A DNA stretch of 64,000 nucleotides from Marinobacterium sp. xm-d-530 (GCF_013283365.1 NZ_WBYM01000001.1:558001-622000); one strand, 5' to 3'; positions 36,128 to 46,225 are shown, numbered from the stretch's first letter. Notes: generated by a model not told the origin, from the sequence alone. Numbers and translations are program-made.

Positions 36128-38122
36128 TTAAACGAGGGCTAGCGCCTTCTGTTTAACATTCTCTACCGTGAAGCCGAAGTGCTTGAAGAGCTCGCCAGCC
36201 GGTGCAGATTCACCAAAGGATTCCATACCAACAATCGCGCCACCAAAGCCAACGTACTTGTACCAGAAGTCTGCAATACCCGCCTCAATCGCTACACGAG
36301 CTGTAACCGCAGCCGGTAGAACAGACTCTTTGTACTCAGCAGTCTGAGCATCAAAACGATCAGTTGATGGCATAGAGACTACGCGAACCGCTTTGCCTTC
36401 TGCTGTCAGTGCTTCGGCTGATGCCATAGCCAACTCAACTTCAGAACCTGTCGCGATTAGGATTAGATCCGGTGTGCCGGCACAATCTTGCAAGATGTAG
36501 CCACCTTTAGAGATCGCTGCGATCTGATCACCACTGCGAGATTGGTGCGGCAAATTCTGACGCGAGAAGATCAATGAACTTGGACCATCGGCACGCTCAA
36601 CCGCGTTACGCCAAGCCACAGCGGATTCAACCGCGTCACAAGGGCGCCATGTCTCCATGTTAGGCGTCATACGCAGGCTAGCTACCTGCTCAACCGGTTG
36701 GTGAGTAGGACCATCTTCACCCAGACCGATAGAGTCGTGAGTGTAAACAAAGATAGCGCGCTGCTTCATCAGAGCCGCCATACGAACCGCGTTACGAGCG
36801 TACTCCATAAAGATTAGGAAGGTCGCACCGTATGGGATGAAACCACCGTGCAGTGCGATGCCGTTCATGATCGCACTCATACCAAACTCACGCACACCGT
36901 AGTGTAGGTAGTTACCGCTCGCATCATCAGCGCTAATTGCTTTAGAGCCAGACCACAGTGTCAGGTTAGAGCCCGCTAGGTCGGCAGAACCACCCAAGAA
37001 CTCTGGCAGAATAGGTCCCAGTGAATTTAGAGCGTTTTGAGAAGCCTTACGAGACGCGATGGTCTCACCCTTTTCTGCCACTTCTGCAATCCAAGCATCC
37101 GCTTTTTCAGAGAAATCGGCAGGCAATTCACCCGATAGGCGACGCATCAACTCAGCAGCAAGCTCTGGGAAGGCTTCAGAGTACTCTGCAAGGCGTTCGT
37201 TCCACTCGTTTTCAAGAACGCTTCCCGCTTCACGTGCATCCCAACCCTCTGCGATCTCTTCTGGGATCTCAAATGGGGCGTGTGGCCAGTTCAACTCTTG
37301 GCGAGCCAAAGCGATCTCGTCATCACCTAAAGGTGCGCCATGACAATCCTCTTTGCCCTGCTTGTTTGGCGAACCAAAGCCGATGATTGTTTTACAGCAG
37401 ATCAACGTTGGCTGATCTTCGTTTGCTTGAGCTGCTTCAACAGCAGCAATGATCTGTTCCGCATCGTGACCATCAACGCCACGAATCACCTGCCAGCCGT
37501 AAGCTTCAAAACGTGCAGGGGTGTCATCGCTGAACCAACCTTCAACCTCACCGTCAATCGAGATGCCGTTGTCATCCCAAAATGCGATCAGTTTGCCAAG
37601 ACCCAGAGTACCCGCGAGTGAACAAGCTTCGTGTGAGATACCTTCCATCAGGCAGCCATCACCCATGAACACGTAGGTGTGGTGATCGATGATCTCATGA
37701 CCCGGGCGGTTGAATTGAGCCGCTAGTGTCTTCTCAGCGACAGCCATACCAACGGCGTTAGTGATACCTTGCCCCAAAGGCCCGGTCGTCGTCTCTACGC
37801 CTGGGCAGTAACCATACTCTGGGTGACCCGCCGTCTTAGCATGCAGTTGGCGGAAGTTAGCCAGATCTTCTGCACTGACGTCGTAACCGGTTAGGTGCAA
37901 CAAGGAATAGATCAGCATCGAACCGTGGCCGTTTGACAGTACGAAACGGTCGCGATCAAACCAGTGAGGGTTGCTTGGGTTATGCTTCATGAACTCATTC
38001 CAGAGTACTTCGGCAATATCCGCCATACCCATTGGGGCACCTGGGTGACCAGATTTGGCTTTTTGAACAGCATCCATGCTCAATGCGCGGATCGCATTGG
38101 CTAACTCACGGCGAGATGACAT
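36128..38122 (-). CDS. tkt: Transketolase
   Basis: Thiamine-diphosphate enzyme of the pentose phosphate pathway. The ATG at 38122 has an AGGAG site and begins the conserved [20 protein letters not shown]; an in-frame ATG 69 bases upstream adds an unrelated leader. [16 protein letters not shown] and GPLGQGI are present in the first domain. The ThDP motif begins [13 protein letters not shown] and ends at WDDNGIS. The central pyrimidine domain and C-terminal domain ([21 protein letters not shown]) follow. 664 residues, normal. It makes erythrose-4-phosphate, the substrate of neighbouring Epd. Confidence 0.95.
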   Translation of the reverse strand: MSSRRELANAIRALSMDAVQKAKSGHPGAPMGMADIAEVLWNEFMKHNPSNPHWFDRDRFVLSNGHGSMLIYSLLHLTGYDVSAEDLANFRQLHAKTAGHPEYGYCPGVETTTGPLGQGITNAVGMAVAEKTLAAQFNRPGHEIIDHHTYVFMGDGCLMEGISHEACSLAGTLGLGKLIAFWDDNGISIDGEVEGWFSDDTPARFEAYGWQVIRGVDGHDAEQIIAAVEAAQANEDQPTLICCKTIIGFGSPNKQGKEDCHGAPLGDDEIALARQELNWPHAPFEIPEEIAEGWDAREAGSVLENEWNERLAEYSEAFPELAAELMRRLSGELPADFSEKADAWIAEVAEKGETIASRKASQNALNSLGPILPEFLGGSADLAGSNLTLWSGSKAISADDASGNYLHYGVREFGMSAIMNGIALHGGFIPYGATFLIFMEYARNAVRMAALMKQRAIFVYTHDSIGLGEDGPTHQPVEQVASLRMTPNMETWRPCDAVESAVAWRNAVERADGPSSLIFSRQNLPHQSRSGDQIAAISKGGYILQDCAGTPDLILIATGSEVELAMASAEALTAEGKAVRVVSMPSTDRFDAQTAEYKESVLPAAVTARVAIEAGIADFWYKYVGFGGAIVGMESFGESAPAGELFKHFGFTVENVKQKALALV

Positions 38123-38263
38123 TAATCTACTCCTGCGGGGGGTATTAAAAATTGAGGGGTAAATTCTCTCGCAGACGGGGCTTAGATTCAAATGACATTA
38201 GCTAAAATGACTCAATTTCATGGGTAATGATCAAAGGTTTCATCGAAGTAGAGCTCTTTTTAC

Positions 38264-38292
38264 TTAGAACTCGACTCTTAACCGGTTACAAT
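38264..38292 (+). promoter_or_regulatory. Possible metK promoter
   Basis: TACAAT (38287-38292) lies 17 bases after TTAGAA (38264-38269) in the 229-base divergent tkt/metK gap. The -35 match is weak. I saw no SAM riboswitch signature in the 60-base leader that would result. Confidence 0.4.
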
Positions 38293-38351
38293 GGCTGCCA
38301 CATTTTGAGAGCTGTGCATGTGCGGCTCGACCTAACCCATAGGATTTACTC

Positions 38352-39542
38352 ATGAGCGAATATTCGATTTTCACCTCTGAATCAGTTTCAGAAGGGCACC
38401 CAGATAAGATTGCCGATCAGATCTCTGATGCAGTTTTAGACGCGATTTTAAAAGAGGACAAGTACGCACGAGTGGCGTGTGAGACCATGGTGAAAACCGG
38501 GGTTGCGATTGTCTCTGGTGAGATCAGCACCACCTCTTGGATTGATCTTGAAGATCTTGTTCGTGACGTGATTAATGACATCGGCTACACCTCTTCAGAT
38601 GTAGGTTACGATGGTGATACCTGTGGTGTGATCAACATCATCGGTAAACAGTCTGTGGATATCGCTCAGGGCGTTGATCGTGCGAAACCTGAAGATCAAG
38701 GCGCCGGTGACCAGGGTTTGATGTTCGGCTACGCGTCGAACGAAACCGATGTTCTAATGCCTGCTCCAATTACCTTTGCCCATCGTCTTGTAGAGCGCCA
38801 AGCAGAAGCCCGCAAATCAGGCTTGCTGCCTTGGTTGCGTCCAGACGCGAAATCTCAGGTGACTTGTCGTTACGAAAACGGTAAGCCGGTCGCGATTGAT
38901 GCGGTTGTTCTTTCGACGCAACACAATCCAGATGTCACCCAGAAAGATCTTCAGGAAGCGGTTCAAGAGCTGATCATTAAGCATGTTCTGCCAGCTGATC
39001 TACTGCATGCTGGCACTAAGCTGCACATCAACCCAACCGGTAAATTTGTTATCGGCGGTCCCGTCGGTGACTGTGGTCTGACGGGTCGTAAGATCATTGT
39101 TGATACCTACGGCGGCATGGCACGTCACGGTGGTGGTGCGTTCTCGGGCAAAGATCCATCAAAAGTGGACCGTTCAGCAGCGTATGCAGGTCGCTATGTG
39201 GCTAAGAATATCGTCGCTGCAGGCCTTGCAGATCGTTGTGAGATTCAGGTCTCTTACGCGATTGGTGTTGCAGAACCCACCTCAGTTTCAATCAACACCT
39301 TCGGCACTGGCAAGATCTCGGATGAGAAGATCATCGAGTTGGTTCGCGAGACCTTTGATCTGCGCCCATACGCAATCACAAACATGCTAGATCTACTGCA
39401 CCCTATGTACCGCCAGACAGCGGCATACGGTCACTTTGGTCGTGATCCATTTGAGATGACCGTTGGTGATGACACCTTCACGGCCTTCCCATGGGAGAAG
39501 ACCGATAAAGCAGACGCGTTAAAATCAGCTGCTGGCGTCTAA
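38352..39542 (+). CDS. metK: S-adenosylmethionine synthetase
   Basis: Makes SAM from methionine and ATP. 396 residues. [20 protein letters not shown] at residues 7-26 carries the catalytic His in [17 protein letters not shown], the [20 protein letters not shown] phosphate loop and the C-terminal [10 protein letters not shown] follow. Divergent from tkt, as in pseudomonads. A good Shine-Dalgarno sequence (AGGAT) precedes the ATG. Confidence 0.97.
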   Translation: MSEYSIFTSESVSEGHPDKIADQISDAVLDAILKEDKYARVACETMVKTGVAIVSGEISTTSWIDLEDLVRDVINDIGYTSSDVGYDGDTCGVINIIGKQSVDIAQGVDRAKPEDQGAGDQGLMFGYASNETDVLMPAPITFAHRLVERQAEARKSGLLPWLRPDAKSQVTCRYENGKPVAIDAVVLSTQHNPDVTQKDLQEAVQELIIKHVLPADLLHAGTKLHINPTGKFVIGGPVGDCGLTGRKIIVDTYGGMARHGGGAFSGKDPSKVDRSAAYAGRYVAKNIVAAGLADRCEIQVSYAIGVAEPTSVSINTFGTGKISDEKIIELVRETFDLRPYAITNMLDLLHPMYRQTAAYGHFGRDPFEMTVGDDTFTAFPWEKTDKADALKSAAGV

Positions 39543-39563
39543 TCGCCAACTAACAGTGGCTAA

Positions 39564-39589
39564 GGGTAGGCGAAAGCCTGCCCTTTTTT
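39564..39589 (+). terminator. Terminator of metK
   Basis: GGGTAGGC (39564-39571) and GCCTGCCC (39576-39583), with one G-U pair and a GAAA tetraloop, are followed by six T. Confidence 0.88.
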
Positions 39590-39660
39590 GTGTCTAAATC
39601 CAGCCTGACGCACCCTAATTGTCATGGCATAATCAGTGGCAGAGTAACCAGAGAATCAGT

Positions 39661-40392
39661 ATGCGAATACCCCGTGTCTACCTAGACCTACCACTGAGCA
39701 CCGGAACAGAAATTGAACTGCCAGAAGCCGCTCACAATCACCTAGTGAAAGTGTTGCGTATGAAGCAAGGGTTCAAACTCGTACTATTCAATGGTGATGG
39801 TTTTGACTATCAGGCCGAGCTATCGAGCGTGGCAAAGCGTGAATCCAGTGTGCGGATCATTGCGGCCGACCCGAATGATCGCGAATCCCCGATCGACATT
39901 CATATTGGGCAGGGACTTTCGCGCGGTGAACGCATGGACTATGCCGTGCAAAAAGCGACTGAGTTGGGAGTACAAAGCCTGACCCCCCTTTTCACGGATC
40001 GTTCCGAGGTCAAACTAACAGCCGATCGCCAAGAGAAGCGATCCGCTCACTGGCAGCAGATCGCGATCAGCGCCAGCGAACAGAGTTTTCGGGCTAAGCC
40101 GATGAGCGTTAGCGCTCCAATGTCACTGACAGAGTGGATCGAACAGTGTGATGCCGAATTAAAACTGATTCTTCACCCACACCTTGAGCTCACATCGCTG
40201 AACAGTGAGCCAAGACCCTCCAGCGTGGCACTGCTGATTGGACCGGAAGGTGGTTTAGAAGAGAGCGAAGTCGAGTTGGCACTGCAAAAAGGATTTAAGC
40301 CCTGGTTACTGGGCAGTCGAATATTACGCACAGAGACCGCCCCCGTCGCAGCGGCATCGGTACTAAATTACCTCTGGGGCGACTTCTCATAA
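39661..40392 (+). CDS. rsmE: 16S rRNA m3U1498 methyltransferase
   Basis: SPOUT-class methyltransferase acting on U1498 of 16S rRNA. The ATG at 39661 (MRIPRVYLDLPL) is the conserved start; an upstream in-frame codon would add 14 unrelated residues. An N-terminal PUA-like domain (about 1-70, with HLVKVLRMKQG) is followed by the knotted SAM domain, with GERMDYAVQKATELGV, LIGPEGGLEESEVE and ILRTETAPVAA. 243 residues. Followed by gshB after 12 bases. Confidence 0.95.
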   Translation: MRIPRVYLDLPLSTGTEIELPEAAHNHLVKVLRMKQGFKLVLFNGDGFDYQAELSSVAKRESSVRIIAADPNDRESPIDIHIGQGLSRGERMDYAVQKATELGVQSLTPLFTDRSEVKLTADRQEKRSAHWQQIAISASEQSFRAKPMSVSAPMSLTEWIEQCDAELKLILHPHLELTSLNSEPRPSSVALLIGPEGGLEESEVELALQKGFKPWLLGSRILRTETAPVAAASVLNYLWGDFS

Positions 40393-40404
40393 AAGGAACG
40401 AGAG

Positions 40405-41358
40405 ATGAGCATTAAACTGGGCATCGTCATGGACCCTATTGACGACATCAACTACAAAAAAGACAGCTCTTTGGCGATGCTTTGGGCAGCGCAGCAGAAA
40501 GGGTGGGAGCTGTTCTATATGGAGCAGTCCGATCTCTACTCAAGAGATGGGGATGTTCGTGCTCGTATGGCACCGATTAGCGTCGATATGAACCCGAACA
40601 AGTGGTTCGAACGTGAAGCCTACCAAGATCTATCGCTAACAGAGCTCGATGTCATATTGATGCGAAAAGACCCACCTTTCGACAACGAATTCATCTACAC
40701 CACCCATCTTTTGGCGGTTGCTGAAGCTGCCGGTGTACTTATCGTAAACCGCACTCAGAGCCTGCGCGATTTCAACGAAAAGCTATTTGCTACGCACTTC
40801 CCGCAATGCTGCCCGCCGGTACTGGTCAGTCGTTCAGAGGAGCGATTAAAAGCCTTTCATGCTGAGCATAAGGACGTCATCTTTAAACCTTTAGATGGTA
40901 TGGGTGGCAGCTCTATCTACCGCATCAAAGAGGATGGTTTGAACCTAGGGGTGGTGATAGAGACGCTGACAAAATTTGGCCAAGAGACCATTATGGCGCA
41001 GCGCTACATCCCTGAGATTGTCGAGGGTGATAAACGCATATTGATGATCAATGGCGAGCCTATCGACTATGCACTGGCACGCATTCCCAGTCAGGGAGAG
41101 ACTCGCGGTAATCTAGCCGCAGGGGGGCGAGGCGAAGGCCGCCCACTGAGCGAACGTGATCGTTGGATTGCTGCACAGGTGGGGCCAAAACTGCGCGAAG
41201 CAGGGCTTCTATTTGTCGGCTTGGATGTGATTGGTGACTACCTAACAGAGATCAATGTCACCAGCCCGACCTGTATTCGTGAACTCAATGATCAGTTCGG
41301 TTTGGACATCGGCATGCAGTTAATGGATTGCATAGAGGAGCAACTCGCTCAGCAATGA
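40405..41358 (+). CDS. gshB: Glutathione synthetase
   Basis: ATP-grasp enzyme joining gamma-glutamylcysteine and glycine. 317 residues, starting MSIKLGIVMDPIDDINYKKD. Seen are RKDPPFDNEFIY, KPLDGMGGSSIYR (ATP-grasp loop), the AAGGRGEGRPL glycine loop and EINVTSPTCIREL (metal and phosphate ligands). Its stop overlaps the next gene's ATG (ATGA), as in the gshB-tonB pair of pseudomonads. Confidence 0.96.
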   Translation: MSIKLGIVMDPIDDINYKKDSSLAMLWAAQQKGWELFYMEQSDLYSRDGDVRARMAPISVDMNPNKWFEREAYQDLSLTELDVILMRKDPPFDNEFIYTTHLLAVAEAAGVLIVNRTQSLRDFNEKLFATHFPQCCPPVLVSRSEERLKAFHAEHKDVIFKPLDGMGGSSIYRIKEDGLNLGVVIETLTKFGQETIMAQRYIPEIVEGDKRILMINGEPIDYALARIPSQGETRGNLAAGGRGEGRPLSERDRWIAAQVGPKLREAGLLFVGLDVIGDYLTEINVTSPTCIRELNDQFGLDIGMQLMDCIEEQLAQQ

Positions 41359-42305
41359 ACTTAGCTGCCTCGCCAAAACCGGTCAATCGATCAGCTGCAT
41401 GGTGTGCAGATGCCGATGAGCGTCTGCGCTTTATGCTGGTATTGGCACTGGCTCTGCACGCACTGATCATACTTTTGGTCGGATTTGATGCACTGAAAAC
41501 AGAGCAATCATCTAAAACACTTGAGATCACCTTTGCGATAAATCAGGATCCACAGGCCCCTATCGATCCAGCCTATTTAGCCCAGCATCATCAATTAGGT
41601 CAGGGCGATTCACAAACGAACCAAGAGGCGAGTGTTGTTGAGCCTGCGCTGTTCAGGTCTGACAAGATCAACCAACTCTCGGCACAGATCAGTGCACAAT
41701 CCGGAACGGGCTTAGCTCCTTCGAATGATGAGGGCGTCAACGATAGTACTCTACAGGCGAAATCGGGGACGAATGAGCTGTTAGCAGCCAACACCCAAGC
41801 GCTGCTTAAAGCCAATCAACAGACTGATTCCATTCAGACCACCGCCTCGAATCCCTTAGCAGGCGACTCAACGGCTCTGTTTAAAGCGTCAGAGGAGATC
41901 GCCTCTTTGGAAGCGCGCTTAAAAGATGAGCAGCGAAAATTAGAGAGTCGCTCACGCACGGGGCGTGTCACTTCGCTTTCGACCTTGGCCAAAGCTGATG
42001 CACTCTATCTAGAGCGCTGGCGTCAGAAAATCGAAACGATAGGTAATCTCAACTACCCTATCGAAGCGCGACGCAAGGGCATTGAAGGCAGTCTGCAGAT
42101 GCTAGTCACTTTAGCCGCTGATGGGAGCGTCAAGCAGTTAGAGATCCTCAAAAGTTCTGGCTACTCAATACTGGATGATGCCGCCGTTCGGACAGTTAGG
42201 AGCGCTTCACCCTTCGAGCCCTTCCCTAATGAGATGCGCCAGCGGCTGGACCGACTGGAGATCATTCGCACTTGGAAATTTGAGAAAAATACCCAAGTGT
42301 ACTGA
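41355..42305 (+). CDS. TonB-family energy transducer protein
   Basis: 316 residues. A short cytoplasmic N-terminus is followed by one membrane segment (about 27-46), a long periplasmic linker (about 50-215) and a C-terminal TonB domain (about 220-316, with IGNLNYPIEARRKGIEGSL and SGYSILDDAAVRTVR). The linker is rich in Gln, Ser and Ala and lacks the proline-lysine repeats of classical TonB. No exbB/exbD or receptor gene is adjacent. The position between gshB and yqgE is conserved in pseudomonads, where this paralogue has been linked to motility rather than iron uptake (from memory; not shown here). Confidence 0.85.
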   Translation: MNLAASPKPVNRSAAWCADADERLRFMLVLALALHALIILLVGFDALKTEQSSKTLEITFAINQDPQAPIDPAYLAQHHQLGQGDSQTNQEASVVEPALFRSDKINQLSAQISAQSGTGLAPSNDEGVNDSTLQAKSGTNELLAANTQALLKANQQTDSIQTTASNPLAGDSTALFKASEEIASLEARLKDEQRKLESRSRTGRVTSLSTLAKADALYLERWRQKIETIGNLNYPIEARRKGIEGSLQMLVTLAADGSVKQLEILKSSGYSILDDAAVRTVRSASPFEPFPNEMRQRLDRLEIIRTWKFEKNTQVY

Positions 42306-42370
42306 TATCGAAACATTTTCAGCTTACACTGAGGGTGTAAAAAGATTCGACGTTGTTAAAGGAGAAAGAG

Positions 42371-42934
42371 ATGAGTAATGCCAACCTACTCAAGCACCAC
42401 TTCTTGATGTCTATGCCCAGTCTGGAGAGTGACTACTTTAGCAACAGCCTCATCTATCTTTGTGAGCACAATGAAGAGGGTGCCATGGGGATTGTGGTCA
42501 ATAAGCCGCATGAGATTCCTATGGATGAGATCCTTGATCAGCTCGATCTCCCTGAAAACTCTCCCTTGAACTATCAGCCTGTTTACCAAGGCGGACCGGT
42601 CTCTGAAGAGCATGGGTTTATTCTGCACAGACAGGGCGAGCAAGCTTGGAAATCCTCACTACACCTACCCGAGCAACTGACGTTAACCACATCCCTTGAT
42701 GTTCTAGAGGCCATTTCGCGTGGCGAGGGGCCTGAAGACTATCTGTTCGCTTTAGGTTATGCGGGCTGGGGACCGGGGCAGCTCGATGAAGAGATGTGTC
42801 AGAACCTATGGTTAAGCTCACCCGCAAATTTAGATATACTGTTCGATGTTGAACCCGAATTTAGACTCTCATCCGCAGCGTCTACTCTGGGTGTCGACCT
42901 AAACCTAATCTCCGCACAGGCGGGGCACGCATAA
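42371..42934 (+). CDS. yqgE: UPF0301/AlgH family protein YqgE
   Basis: 187 residues from the ATG at 42371, which has an AAAGGAGA site; an upstream in-frame TTG is discounted. Family motifs are FLMSMPSLESDYFSNSLIYL, GAMGIVVNKPHEIPMDEIL, VYQGGPVSEEHGFILH and FALGYAGWGPGQLDEE. The biochemical function is unclear; Pseudomonas AlgH has been tied to regulation of alginate and virulence. It lies just before ruvX, as in most gammaproteobacteria. Confidence 0.93.
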   Translation: MSNANLLKHHFLMSMPSLESDYFSNSLIYLCEHNEEGAMGIVVNKPHEIPMDEILDQLDLPENSPLNYQPVYQGGPVSEEHGFILHRQGEQAWKSSLHLPEQLTLTTSLDVLEAISRGEGPEDYLFALGYAGWGPGQLDEEMCQNLWLSSPANLDILFDVEPEFRLSSAASTLGVDLNLISAQAGHA

Positions 42935-42944
42935 TTAAGGTCCA

Positions 42945-43412
42945 ATGACTGAGTTAACTGAGAGCGCACTGGGATTCGATTTTGGCTTACGCAGAATTGG
43001 TGTTGCCTTTGGTCAGTCATTAACAGCCACCGCCCAACCTCTAAATCCAATTGCTGCAAAAGATGGCATCCCCGATTGGAGTTTAGTCGATAAAATTATT
43101 GCTGAATGGCAGCCAAAGACGATCGTTGTGGGACTGCCATTGAACATGGATGGCACTATCAGTGATATGGCGCGACGAGCGAGAAAATTCGCCAACCGCC
43201 TGCATGAACGATCTAAAATACCCTGCTTTCTTTTTGATGAACGATTAACATCTCAAGAGGCTAAATCGATTCATCTTGAGAATGGCGGATCAGCCGATTT
43301 CGGTGCAGAATCTGTCGACGGTATCGCCGCTCAATTGATGTTAGAAGGTTGGTTTCTTCAAGAACAGCGCATACCAAGCCATGCAAGGCTTGAGGACTAT
43401 TATGACCAGTAA
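42945..43412 (+). CDS. ruvX: RuvX/YqgF, putative RNase H-fold nuclease
   Basis: 155 residues, RNase H-like fold. GFDFGLRRIGVAFG carries the first catalytic Asp, VVGLPLNMDGT follows, then FLFDERLTSQEAK and a final Asp-rich part near VDGIAAQLMLE. Known roles are 16S rRNA 5'-end maturation and resolution of recombination intermediates, depending on the species. Its end overlaps the pyrR start by 11 bases. Confidence 0.93.
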   Translation: MTELTESALGFDFGLRRIGVAFGQSLTATAQPLNPIAAKDGIPDWSLVDKIIAEWQPKTIVVGLPLNMDGTISDMARRARKFANRLHERSKIPCFLFDERLTSQEAKSIHLENGGSADFGAESVDGIAAQLMLEGWFLQEQRIPSHARLEDYYDQ

Positions 43413-43914
43413 AACTTTGGACGCTGAACAGCTCCTAACAAGAATGTGTGACAGCACACAGCAGTTAATCGAGACACGCGGCTTAGATAACCCGTACATC
43501 ATTGGCATTCATAGTGGCGGTGTTTGGTTGGCTGAACGTCTTCACCAACACCTGGGGATTCAGGATGAGATGGGGGTGCTGGACATCTCCTTCTATCGTG
43601 ACGATTTCACTCGCGTTGGATTGAACCCTAAAGTAGGGGTTTCAAAGCTGCCAAGCGCAACCGAAGATCGCAACATTATCTTGGTTGACGACGTGTTAAT
43701 GAGTGGTCGCACAGCTAGAGCCGCGCTCAATGAACTGTTCGATTTTGGTCGTCCAGCCTCTGTGACACTGGTCACCCTGATTGACCTACAACGCCGCGAA
43801 CTGCCGATTCAAGCTGATGTCATCGGTGGAACCCTGACGTTATCAAGCGATCAACAGGTAAAGCTAACAGGCCCATCTCCCCTTGAACTGACCATCAGTC
43901 AGCGTAGCAAATAA
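43402..43914 (+). CDS. pyrR: PyrR-type bifunctional regulator / uracil phosphoribosyltransferase
   Basis: 170 residues from the ATG at 43402 (MTSKTLDAEQLL). The phosphoribosyltransferase fold has the PRPP-binding motif IILVDDVLMSGRTARAA and a GIHSGGVWLA loop. In Pseudomonas-type organisms PyrR precedes pyrB and is not known to act by RNA attenuation as in Bacillus. The pyrR-pyrB gap of 12 bases leaves no room for an attenuator. Cotranscribed with ruvX, pyrB and pyrC'. Confidence 0.92.
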   Translation: MTSKTLDAEQLLTRMCDSTQQLIETRGLDNPYIIGIHSGGVWLAERLHQHLGIQDEMGVLDISFYRDDFTRVGLNPKVGVSKLPSATEDRNIILVDDVLMSGRTARAALNELFDFGRPASVTLVTLIDLQRRELPIQADVIGGTLTLSSDQQVKLTGPSPLELTISQRSK

Positions 43915-43926
43915 TAGGAAGCGAAC

Positions 43927-44931
43927 ATGTTTAACTTTCCTGACCCAACTCAAGCGCAGCTAACCGAAGATGGCCAGCTAAAGCACTTTTTAGATATCGA
44001 GGGGCTGCCAGAGTCACTGCTATTAGAGCTGCTAGATACGGCTGACTCTTTTGTGGATATGAGTGAGCAGCAGGTTAAAAAGGTGCCGCTTCTTCGGGGT
44101 AAAACCGTGGCCAACCTCTTTTTTGAGAACAGTACACGTACATTGTCGACCTTTGAGCTAGCCGCTAAGCGCCTATCGGCTGACGTTCTGAATTTAAACA
44201 TCAGCACCAGCTCCACAAAAAAAGGGGAGACGCTAAAAGACACCTTGATGACCTTGGAAGCGATGCATTCGGATATGTTTGTCGTTCGCCACTCGGATAG
44301 CGGTGCGGCTCACTTCATTGCCAGCCAGGTCACACCCAACGTCGCCATCATCAATGCCGGTGACGGTCGTCACGCACACCCGACCCAAGCGATGCTGGAT
44401 ATGATGACTATTCGTCGCCATAAAGGTGGCTTTAAGCATCTAAAAGTCGCGATCGTCGGCGATATACTTCATTCGCGTGTAGCTCGCTCACAGATTCATG
44501 CCTTAAGGATTCTCGGTGTACCCGAGATTCGTCTGATCGCACCTCGTACACTGCTACCGCGTAATGTCGAGATGCTTGGGGTCAAAGTTTTTACCGACAT
44601 GGCACAGGGTCTTCGTGATGCCGATGTCGTCATCATGCTTCGTCTGCAAAAAGAGCGTATGACCTCCGCTCTGTTACCGAGCGAGTCTGAGTTCTTCAAA
44701 CTCTATGGCCTATCAGAGGAGAAGCTCGCCTTTGCACACCCTGAGGCGATCGTTATGCACCCAGGGCCGATTAACCGAGGCGTTGAAATCGCGTCCTCCG
44801 TAGCTGACGGACCTAAATCGGTGATACTGAATCAGGTCACCAACGGCATTGCCGTTAGGATGGCCGTTATGTCGATGGCGATGAGTGGCCAGGTTGCGGA
44901 GAGAGCAAAAAAATTAGAGGCAGGAGAGTAA
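43927..44931 (+). CDS. pyrB: Aspartate carbamoyltransferase catalytic subunit
   Basis: Carbamoyl phosphate plus aspartate to carbamoyl aspartate. 334 residues with an N-terminal extension of about 20 residues, as in Pseudomonas ATCases that assemble with PyrC' into a dodecamer and lack PyrI. The carbamoyl phosphate motif reads [13 protein letters not shown] (Ser69-Thr-Arg-Thr-Leu73): the Arg usually found at the fifth position is Leu. [28 protein letters not shown] and the aspartate-binding RLQKERM are intact. Followed by pyrC' after 3 bases. Confidence 0.94.
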   Translation: MFNFPDPTQAQLTEDGQLKHFLDIEGLPESLLLELLDTADSFVDMSEQQVKKVPLLRGKTVANLFFENSTRTLSTFELAAKRLSADVLNLNISTSSTKKGETLKDTLMTLEAMHSDMFVVRHSDSGAAHFIASQVTPNVAIINAGDGRHAHPTQAMLDMMTIRRHKGGFKHLKVAIVGDILHSRVARSQIHALRILGVPEIRLIAPRTLLPRNVEMLGVKVFTDMAQGLRDADVVIMLRLQKERMTSALLPSESEFFKLYGLSEEKLAFAHPEAIVMHPGPINRGVEIASSVADGPKSVILNQVTNGIAVRMAVMSMAMSGQVAERAKKLEAGE

Positions 44932-44934
44932 ACA

Positions 44935-46212
44935 GTGCAGATTAAAATTGCCGGCGGGCGCATTATCGACCCTGCACAAAATATAGATCGAATTGATGAC
45001 CTCTACATTGTCAAAGGACGCATCGCCGCCATAGGAGAGGCGCCAGAGGGCTTCTCTGCTGACGAAGAGTTTGATGCTGAAGGACAGATCGTCTGCCCCG
45101 GTCTCATCGATCTATGTACCCATCTGCGTGAACCAGGTTTAACGCAAAAAGGGACTATCGCATCCGAGACTGCCGCTGCCGCTGCTGGCGGCATTACCAC
45201 ACTGGTAGCCTCACCTAACACCAAACCGGTCGTAGACAGCACAGCGGTTGCTGAACTGGTACAAGATCGTGCAACCGATGCCGGTATGGCACGAGTGCTA
45301 CCGCTAGGAGCGCTGACACAGTCAATGCAAGGCGAGCAGCTTGCGCCACTGCATGCACTGGCGAGCTCAGGCTGTATCGGTTTCACTAACGGTCGTCACC
45401 CGATCGATAGCTCGCGTGTAATGCTAAGAGCGCTTGAATACGCGGCCACACATGACCTGTTGGTAGTGTTTCAAGCGGAAGATCGAGCACTGGCTGCCGA
45501 GGGTTGTATGCACGAAGGCACCACCGCCACTCGTCTTGGCTTGAACGGCATTCCTTCCGCTGCTGAAACCATAGAGGTATCACGCTGCTTGATTCTGATT
45601 GAAGAGACCGGTGTAAGGGCTCACTTCGGCCAGCTTTCCTGTGCTCAGTCAGTTCTATTAATTCAGAGTGCCCGTGAACGAGGTCTCAATGTGACCGCTG
45701 ATGTGGCGATTCACAACCTGCTTCTGACAGATGAGGAGGTTAATGGTTTTAACAGCCTATTCCATGTCATCCCACCGCTGCGTTCGCAGCTGGATCGTGC
45801 GGGACTGCGTCAAGGCTTAGTCACCGACACACTGGATGCCATCTGTTCCGATCATCAGCCTCAGGATGCTATTTCAAAAGAAGCACCTTTCGCGGCGACT
45901 GAACCAGGCATTAGTGGACTTGAAACACTATTACCGCTGAGCCTAATGTTGGTAGAGCAGCAGTTGATCGCCCTGCCTCAGCTGATTGAAAAATTGACAG
46001 CGGGTCCTGCGAAAGTGCTAGGCATCGAAGCCGGCTCTCTCGAAGTCGGGGCTGATGCAGATGTGTGTGTCTTTGATCCAGAAGCGACCTGGACGGTCAA
46101 CAGTGAAACGCTCAAATCTCGTGGTAAGAATACCCCGTTCATCAACACTGAACTGAAAGGCCGTGTGACACTGACTCTACTCAATGGTCAGCCAGTACAT
46201 CGCTTAAGTTAA
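44935..46212 (+). CDS. pyrC': Dihydroorotase-like protein PyrC' (probably non-catalytic)
   Basis: 425 residues, type I dihydroorotase fold. The zinc ligands are degraded: the HxH pair reads Cys61-Thr-His63 (LIDLCTHLREPG), the usual His near 180 is Gln (VFQAED), the HVS-type His near 233 is Gln (HFGQLSC), and DHAPH has become SDHQPQ, although Asp306 remains. This matches the inactive PyrC' of Pseudomonas, which is a structural partner needed for PyrB activity. A working dihydroorotase must be encoded elsewhere. GTG start at 44935, three bases after pyrB; a terminator follows. Confidence 0.92.
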   Translation: MQIKIAGGRIIDPAQNIDRIDDLYIVKGRIAAIGEAPEGFSADEEFDAEGQIVCPGLIDLCTHLREPGLTQKGTIASETAAAAAGGITTLVASPNTKPVVDSTAVAELVQDRATDAGMARVLPLGALTQSMQGEQLAPLHALASSGCIGFTNGRHPIDSSRVMLRALEYAATHDLLVVFQAEDRALAAEGCMHEGTTATRLGLNGIPSAAETIEVSRCLILIEETGVRAHFGQLSCAQSVLLIQSARERGLNVTADVAIHNLLLTDEEVNGFNSLFHVIPPLRSQLDRAGLRQGLVTDTLDAICSDHQPQDAISKEAPFAATEPGISGLETLLPLSLMLVEQQLIALPQLIEKLTAGPAKVLGIEAGSLEVGADADVCVFDPEATWTVNSETLKSRGKNTPFINTELKGRVTLTLLNGQPVHRLS

Positions 46213-46225
46213 TAGTCTGAAAACG

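Noticed and set aside
38293-38351. SAM riboswitch in the metK leader
   Set aside because: The leader is too short and lacks the conserved core of any SAM riboswitch class I can recognise.
41355-42305. An iron uptake cluster around the TonB-like gene
   Set aside because: No exbB, exbD, receptor or siderophore gene is adjacent; the locus is the common gshB-yqgE block.
42310-42345. TTACAC/GTGTAA hairpin after the TonB-like gene as a terminator
   Set aside because: The stem is only six bases, AT-rich, and is not followed by a T-run on the plus strand.
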